Assembly: GCA_009760855.2 (NCBI GenBank)
Contig: WPIO01000004.1
Location: 8,102,501-8,164,500 of the forward strand
Length of the DNA: 62,000 nucleotides
From: Cristatella mucedo
Taxonomy: Eukaryota; Bryozoa; Phylactolaemata; Cristatellidae
Direction: 5' to 3'
Position 1 is the stretch's first letter; every line of letters begins with the position of its first letter. Below the pieces are notes generated by a model that saw nothing but the letters and a program-made list of their open reading frames with translations, had not been told where the DNA came from and did no database searches. Positions 40,858-62,000 of the stretch are shown piece by piece. The position numbers were made by a program, and so were the translations under genes.

Positions 40858-41790
40858 GGCACTTACAAACGGTACTCAGTCCGACCGTCAATGCGGCACG
40901 TGTAAGCCTGAATAAACTGCGAAAATTAATGGGATCGCTGACAGAGTAAATCTTGATGCTGCTAGCGCTCTAAATAAGGCTGACCTTCTGTGAAATGAAT
41001 GCATTATGTAATTCATCTTTTCTTTGTTAATATTTAGTAGAGCCTTGGAGTACTGCAGTACTGCAGCTGTACTCGTTCCTAGGAAATCCTAAGACTCGGT
41101 AACTAAGGTACTACGCCAGTTCCGCAACCGCTTCCGTCAACAACATGGATTCGCGGTTCGCGACCGAATATCAACCGGAACGTAAGGTTTTCAGCAGCAT
41201 ACTTCTGGCTTAGTGGTCTGAGGTTGCATTGAAGAGTAATGATTTTGGACCATTATTTCTTAAATTTGATCCCAAAGTGCGTCGTTCTCGCCTGCTAACG
41301 GCCGGCACTGGCGTTGGCTAAGCGTATACGACAAAAAGCTACTATCAGTCATTCAGATATTGTCAGCCCGCTGACGTCTCGCAATCACTCGCAAATTTTA
41401 CGAATACTTAAAGGAATTAATTTGTTTCTATTCCTACTCGCTTTCGTTCCTTGTTACTCGGATGCGCGCCGGCATGCGCGCATTTGAGCCATGATGCTCT
41501 CGGCGATGCGGCCCCGGTTTGGTGATCCGCGGGTAAGGTGCTCGCCTTTAACGACCACCAAGGCGAACGAATAACGAACAACAACGCCCGAGCCGTGCGG
41601 CACACGCAAAGCGCGCGAACACGGTCCAAGTTCTCTGGCGGGGCTATAATGCGAGTTGCGTGCGTTCTTTCCTCGACAAGTTACAAAACCCCAGCCTCAA
41701 CGTGCATCAACAGCATCGGCCGCGAGAGTGGCGCGCGAGCGAACGCGCGTATTCGCTTCTTTTGCGCGAGCCAATCGCGCCCGTTCTACC
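40858..41790. promoter_or_regulatory. Shared intergenic interval between divergent DDX24 and ankyrin gene
   Basis: The start codons of DDX24 (minus, 40857) and the 420-residue ankyrin gene (plus, 41791) face away from each other across 933 bases. Both promoters must lie here unless untranslated exons exist elsewhere. The half nearest the ankyrin gene, from about 41450, becomes GC- and CpG-rich. I see no clear TATA box. A tRNA-like SINE fragment (GTAAGGTGCTCGCC) sits at about 41530. Confidence 0.55.
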
Positions 41791-57760
<15,970 letters not shown>

Positions 57761-57828
57761 TTTGCTGCTCTCTTCATATTGTACTTGCCACTTGCCACCA
57801 GCCTCCTTGTTGATTTATTTCTTTCACA

Positions 57829-57834
57829 AATAAA
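57829..57834 (+). terminator. Candidate poly(A) signal AATAAA for the 420-residue ankyrin gene
   Basis: AATAAA occurs about 70 bases after the TGA at 57758-57760, in TTTCACAAATAAAGT. The short spacing supports 57622-57760 as the true last exon. A SINE-S1 begins just after it. Confidence 0.6.
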
Positions 57835-57837
57835 GTA

Positions 57838-57985
57838 AAGGTTATCCGATTAAGCACCCTGCAGCACATATCGGGCAGAGACACTGTGGCACCTATCAGT
57901 CCCCTTGGCAGTGGGCGATAAAAAAATGCCGGCTGCAGGGCTCAAGCCCACGACCCGGGCTGAGAAGTTCGATCACCTCACCCCG
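57838..57985 (-). mobile_element. SINE-S1
   Basis: Reversed modules: TATCCGATTAAGCACCCTGC, AGTGGGCGATAAAAAAATGC, GGGCTCAAGCCCACGACCC. It starts a few bases after the ankyrin gene's AATAAA. Confidence 0.7.
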
Positions 57986-57999
57986 AGAAAATTTTGTAA

Positions 58000-58790
58000 T
58001 ATTATAGTCCAAGACGCAGTCTTTTCATATAGAAGAACTTTTATTCAGCTGGAAAATGTTGCCATTTTCTTAATATTGGTTCCTACTATCCAGAGGGACT
58101 TTTCTTGGAGAGCCTATAGCATGTGTGGGGTTCATCTTTGCTTGATATACGAAGAACAGAGCAGAAAGGTCTTGGTCACAATAGTTCCACATCAAGTTAA
58201 GTTGGAGCTTTTAGCTGCCTATTGCAGCGGTGTCTATACACTGTCCTTGCAGTGTCTGGAAATTTCCAAAGGATGGATAGCCGATTGACGATTTAAGCCT
58301 CTTGAACTCTGGAAGCATGTAAGCCTTTTCCTTGCTTCTCCCAGGTCTGATGGATATTCACACGAGAGTTCGTTTATAAGGGGTTGGGGGTTTAGCTGGT
58401 TAGGGGGTGACGCATAGGTCGACCTTATGACCTCCCTTACTGAACGATTGCATAGGCTAGCTAAAACACGTAGCTCTGCTGGCTTCTTTTTCCGCTATCA
58501 GTTTCTTCTAGTATAAAGTGAAGCACAATGCAGGGACGTCAATATATAGGCTTGACAAATGGGCAAGATCGTGACTATAGTTCCCAAACTCTGCTTTCAA
58601 GCCGCATCCCGGGACACGTTTCTGCGTCTCGCGTGCATGCCTACAAGGGTGACCATCCCATAGTAGGACATTAGCCTGCCTCTAGACCCATCAACCACCG
58701 AGTGTGCACACTTCGTTTTGCATCATTGACTAGATGTGACAGCTTTGCAGCCGTTGACCTATTTGCGTACATGTCCTCGGTAACCAGTAG
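58000..58790. other. Unassigned sequence with one 127-residue frame
   Basis: The frame at 57905-58288 begins inside the SINE and continues with an unrecognised sequence (FSYRRTFIQLENVAIFLILV). There is no supporting domain or splice structure, so I do not call a gene. Confidence 0.35.
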
Positions 58791-58794
58791 GTAA

Positions 58795-59300
58795 TGATAA
58801 TAATAATAATCATAATGCATTTGATACAGGGCCCCCAGGAACTCAATCTCTTTCTAGGTACTTGACATTTGCTGCAAAGAAAGCACGATCGAATGCTTAG
58901 TGGTATCATGCTGAATATATGACAAGAATAACAAGGTTAGGGGAGACGTGCACAGCGTCAGCATGCAAGTTTGGTTAGTGGCAGCATGCACAGTGTCAGC
59001 ACGCTTAAGCACATAAATGAAGAATCACATAAAATCCCAAACTAAATGCTGTCATAAATGGATGCGTTTTTAGTTTCTTTTTAAATTTGGATAAGTCAGG
59101 AGATGTCGTGACGCAAGTCGGGAGTGAGTTCCAGGCGTTGGGAGTACACAAACTAAAGGGACGGTCTCCAAATAATTTTAGATTTGTGCGAGGTATGGGT
59201 AAACAGTAAGATTCCAAAGATCGGGCGGCACGGTGCTTAGCCTGGTGGAGGACACGCCGCATGAAGGGGATGCAAGCGTTACGATCCACGACTGAGCTCA
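58795..59300 (-). mobile_element. LINE-A 3' end
   Basis: (AAT)n, CTCTTTCTAGGTACTTGACA, then minus frame [20 protein letters not shown]. The 5' limit is near 59240. Confidence 0.8.
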
Positions 59301-59309
59301 GATCTTTCA

Positions 59310-61010
59310 ACATTGTGTGTGAGGCATAACTCCTGAATGGGGACAGGTTGTATTCACCTAAAATCCGTTAGGGTGTGTAGCACTCAGTGGAATGTCGACG
59401 GCCACATGGTGACGGCAGATGCACGAGCCATCAGGTGGGCTCACATTGGTATCATATAGGCTCGTCTGTTGCTCTCCTGTCCTCTTCCGCAACTTCCAGT
59501 CTACACAGATAACGTGATTTTAATCTGTGCTAAAGGTCTTTCTCTTGAGCTCCAGAAAAGAATCAGCATTTACTTGAGATTCAGGAGGAATAGACGTTTG
59601 AGGGGGAATATTTACTGTGCAGTGTAAAGTGTCATAGAAGTTGATAAACAGAGAGCAGCTATTGATAAAAGATGAGTATCTCTCTGTGCCAAGCATGCAG
59701 AAAAAAGTCTGCTGACGAGTTTCGAAGATTGAGATCTACAAAATAGTTTTGTAGTTGGTGGATTTAAGGTGCGTCCATCGCATAGTTAAAGATTACGGAT
59801 ACAGATTTGGGGCTACCACTAGACTTCACTCGTATAAAACTTCTGCTCAGCGCATTGATAATATAACCACATTGATCATTTCAAGATGGAATCAGAATGT
59901 GCTCTATTGCTCACAAAAACCAGTACGAATATTCAGGAAAGGTAGATCTTCATATTTCCCAGAAACTGCACCTTGGTAGACCATTATGCTTCAAACAAAG
60001 CTAAACATTGCATCAAGGAATTTCATCGTCTTTTCCAACAAAATGAGGGAAAGAAGCCGGCTCTAAATAGTTGACTCATTCTGGCTGTTCTTTTCAAGTT
60101 AAAGCCTAAATTGTTGAAAACTACATACCTCATTTGAATCTCAAGAAAATATCACCTGCTGACGGTGTGTTAATACATGCAACTACCAGCATAGCTGCTT
60201 GCAGAAGTATATTGACAAGATGATTTTGAAATGGCTTATGTTGTGATAAGCACCAATAGAAGAATCTGAAAGTCACACTTGGCTCCAGGCCATCTGTAGC
60301 GCTGATACGGAAATAGGTTTTACTGTGTATTTGAAACAGATGTAAGCCATTATGCACTTATACTCAAAGAACTAATTTTGTTTTCTGTAGCATTTTGACT
60401 GCAATAGACCGGTGATTGTGGCTTCATTTAATTGATGACACTGCCCGTGATCGTTGTACGAGTGGGTCGTGACACTCGATGCAGTGTGCAGTCGGGACGT
60501 ACTATTGGTGACTGTTGTGACAAGGGAGTCGGCGGGACTTCGATGGGCGAGAGGGGCGAAGAGAGTCGTGCTTCGCTCTGCTCTGTGAGTGGTGAAAATA
60601 AACTGGTGGTGTTGCTCGTCGGCTGGCGTTTTGTGCAGTGCGAAACGGCAAGCAAACAGTGATGAAGTTCGTGACAATGGGTACACCAAGAAAATTCAGT
60701 TCATCGGCATTCGTTATACCATGCTAATGCATTGAATTTATCGAAATTTATCATCTAAAAGTAAAAAATGACGTACTAATAAGAGCTGATTAGGAGCTCA
60801 TCGCAAACTTCATTCAGCTAAATACCTGTTCACCTTTTATATCAAGATTAGAGCTGCTCAGTGTTCTCACGGGACGTTTTCTTCTCATTCACCACGTCTT
60901 TAAAGCCGATAGGCTCTGACTGCGAAACACCAACATTGACTCTGAATAGCTACGTTTTCTTATGATTCTTAGCTACGGGATCTCACCTCTGCGAATACGT
61001 CTCGGCGCCG
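59310..61010. other. Unassigned sequence
   Basis: No gene supported. A CpG-rich stretch at about 60430-60660 has open frames on both strands (for example 60432-60662 plus and 60689-60372 minus) without recognisable domains. Confidence 0.35.
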
Positions 61011-61455
61011 CACTTCAAACGATCTAATCGTCAGGAGAAGCTGCATTCTGCAGGTCCTTGCTGCGCCTGAGTCTTGGCCTACACCGGTGAATGGCCCTAG
61101 CCATTGGTCAGGGTTATTTACTCACGTTGGCACTCCAGTCCTCGGCGGCTGGCACTAGCAGGGTGTAACGCCGAAGGCTCGGCGGGGTAAGCTTGACCTG
61201 CCGCTTACCTAGCGGCGTAGCCTATCGCCTAATGCCGTTCGGTGCGCGCCTACGCGCAATAAGCTGGCCGCCACGAAACGAGCGTTTTTGGAGCTGACCT
61301 GCTTACCGTTACTAAAGGGGGTCGTGAGTCTGCGGCGTGAATTGGAAAGCGAGACACAGATTGGGGATTTTACTGAACTTTATTCGCAAGCGCACAAAGT
61401 CGCTGCGCGCCTAGTTCAGCTTTATCTTCACACTCCTCGCACGTTCTCAACTGCA

Positions 61456-61962
61456 CCAACACTCTTGCGGAGGGAATACTCCTCCACACTAAGCGCGACC
61501 CGGACCCTAAACCCTAACCGGTGAACTAGGAATCCGTTCCTGCCTGTGCCGAGGGAATACCCCAAACACGCCAACTTAAAACACTCTTGCGGAGGGTATA
61601 CTCCTCCGCACTGAAGCGCGTACCGGAGTCTAAACCCTGACCGGTGAACTAGAACTCGGTTTCCACCAGTGCGGCCGGAATACTCCACACACGCCAACTC
61701 AAGCACTCCTGCGGAGGAAATACGTCTTCACACTGGGGCTACTTACGTGTATAATGGGAAACGACCCAAATAGACGGAGCCCGAACCCGAGTCTAAACCC
61801 TGACCGGTGAACTAGAACTCGGTTTCCAACAGTGCAACAGGAATATTCCACACGCGCCAACTCAAGCACTCCCGCGGAGGAAATACTTCTCCACACTGAA
61901 GCGCAAAACGGAGCCCAAACCCTGACCGGTGAACTAGGGCTCCACACACGCCAACTACGCCT
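61456..61962. repeat. Tandem repeat, unit 122 bases, about four copies
   Basis: CACTC(T/C)(T/C)GCGGAGG starts copies at about 61460, 61582, 61704 and 61867. Each contains TAAACCCTGACCGGTGAACT (first copy CCCTAAACCCTAACCGGTGA) and most end in CACACACGCCAACTCAAG. The third copy carries about 41 extra bases (TACTTACGTGTATAATGGGA and following). The last is truncated. Confidence 0.9.
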
Positions 61963-62000
61963 AGCTCGCACCGGCAAACCCCTATGCCGAGACCACGTGC

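Overview
This is eukaryotic, almost certainly invertebrate animal, genomic DNA. It contains no bacterial-style gene layout. Coding capacity is split into short exons with GT/AG introns, and the rest is packed with LINE fragments, tRNA-derived SINEs and long microsatellites. The species cannot be named from sequence alone; an early-branching or marine invertebrate would fit the LINE and SINE types, but that is a guess.

I could assemble three split genes whose exons join in phase. (1) Plus strand, 4506-9098: a 467-residue ankyrin-repeat protein, tentatively ANKRD53-like, with five exons. (2) Minus strand, 40857 down to 10200: the DEAD-box RNA helicase DDX24, with fifteen exons and about 732 residues. 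Every helicase motif is visible, and the introns are filled with transposon debris. (3) Plus strand, 41791-57760: a second ankyrin-repeat protein of 420 residues, with eight exons. Genes 1 and 2 converge tail to tail about 1.1 kb apart. Genes 2 and 3 diverge from a shared 0.93-kb interval that leads into a very CpG-rich block holding the first two exons of gene 3.

The repeats fall into a few recurring families, and the names are mine. LINE-A is a CR1/L2-like non-LTR element. Its 3' end is a hairpin (GCGCCTAGAAAGAGATT...CTCTGAGGGCGC type) followed by (TTA)n. LINE-B ends in ...GGAGTTACAGACGGAGATACAT and then (ACAT)n. LINE-C is one older, diverged copy. SINE-S1 has a tRNA-like head and ends in CTCTTCTGCCGCTATACAAA...TCAGCTA. 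SINE-S2 has a tRNA-like head joined to the LINE-A tail. S3 is a third tRNA-headed repeat. Coordinates of degenerate repeats are approximate.

By region: 1-4.4 kb holds LINE-A and SINE debris plus a CpG-rich patch. 4.5-9.1 kb is gene 1. 10-41 kb is DDX24, with many LINEs in its introns, including an inverted LINE segment at 13.4-15.6 kb. 41-58 kb is the second ankyrin gene, with a 1.7-kb LINE-A copy in one intron. 58-62 kb has no gene I can support and ends in a 122-bp tandem repeat. The three genes share no obvious pathway. DDX24 is a nucleolar ribosome-assembly helicase, and the ankyrin proteins are probably protein-binding scaffolds.
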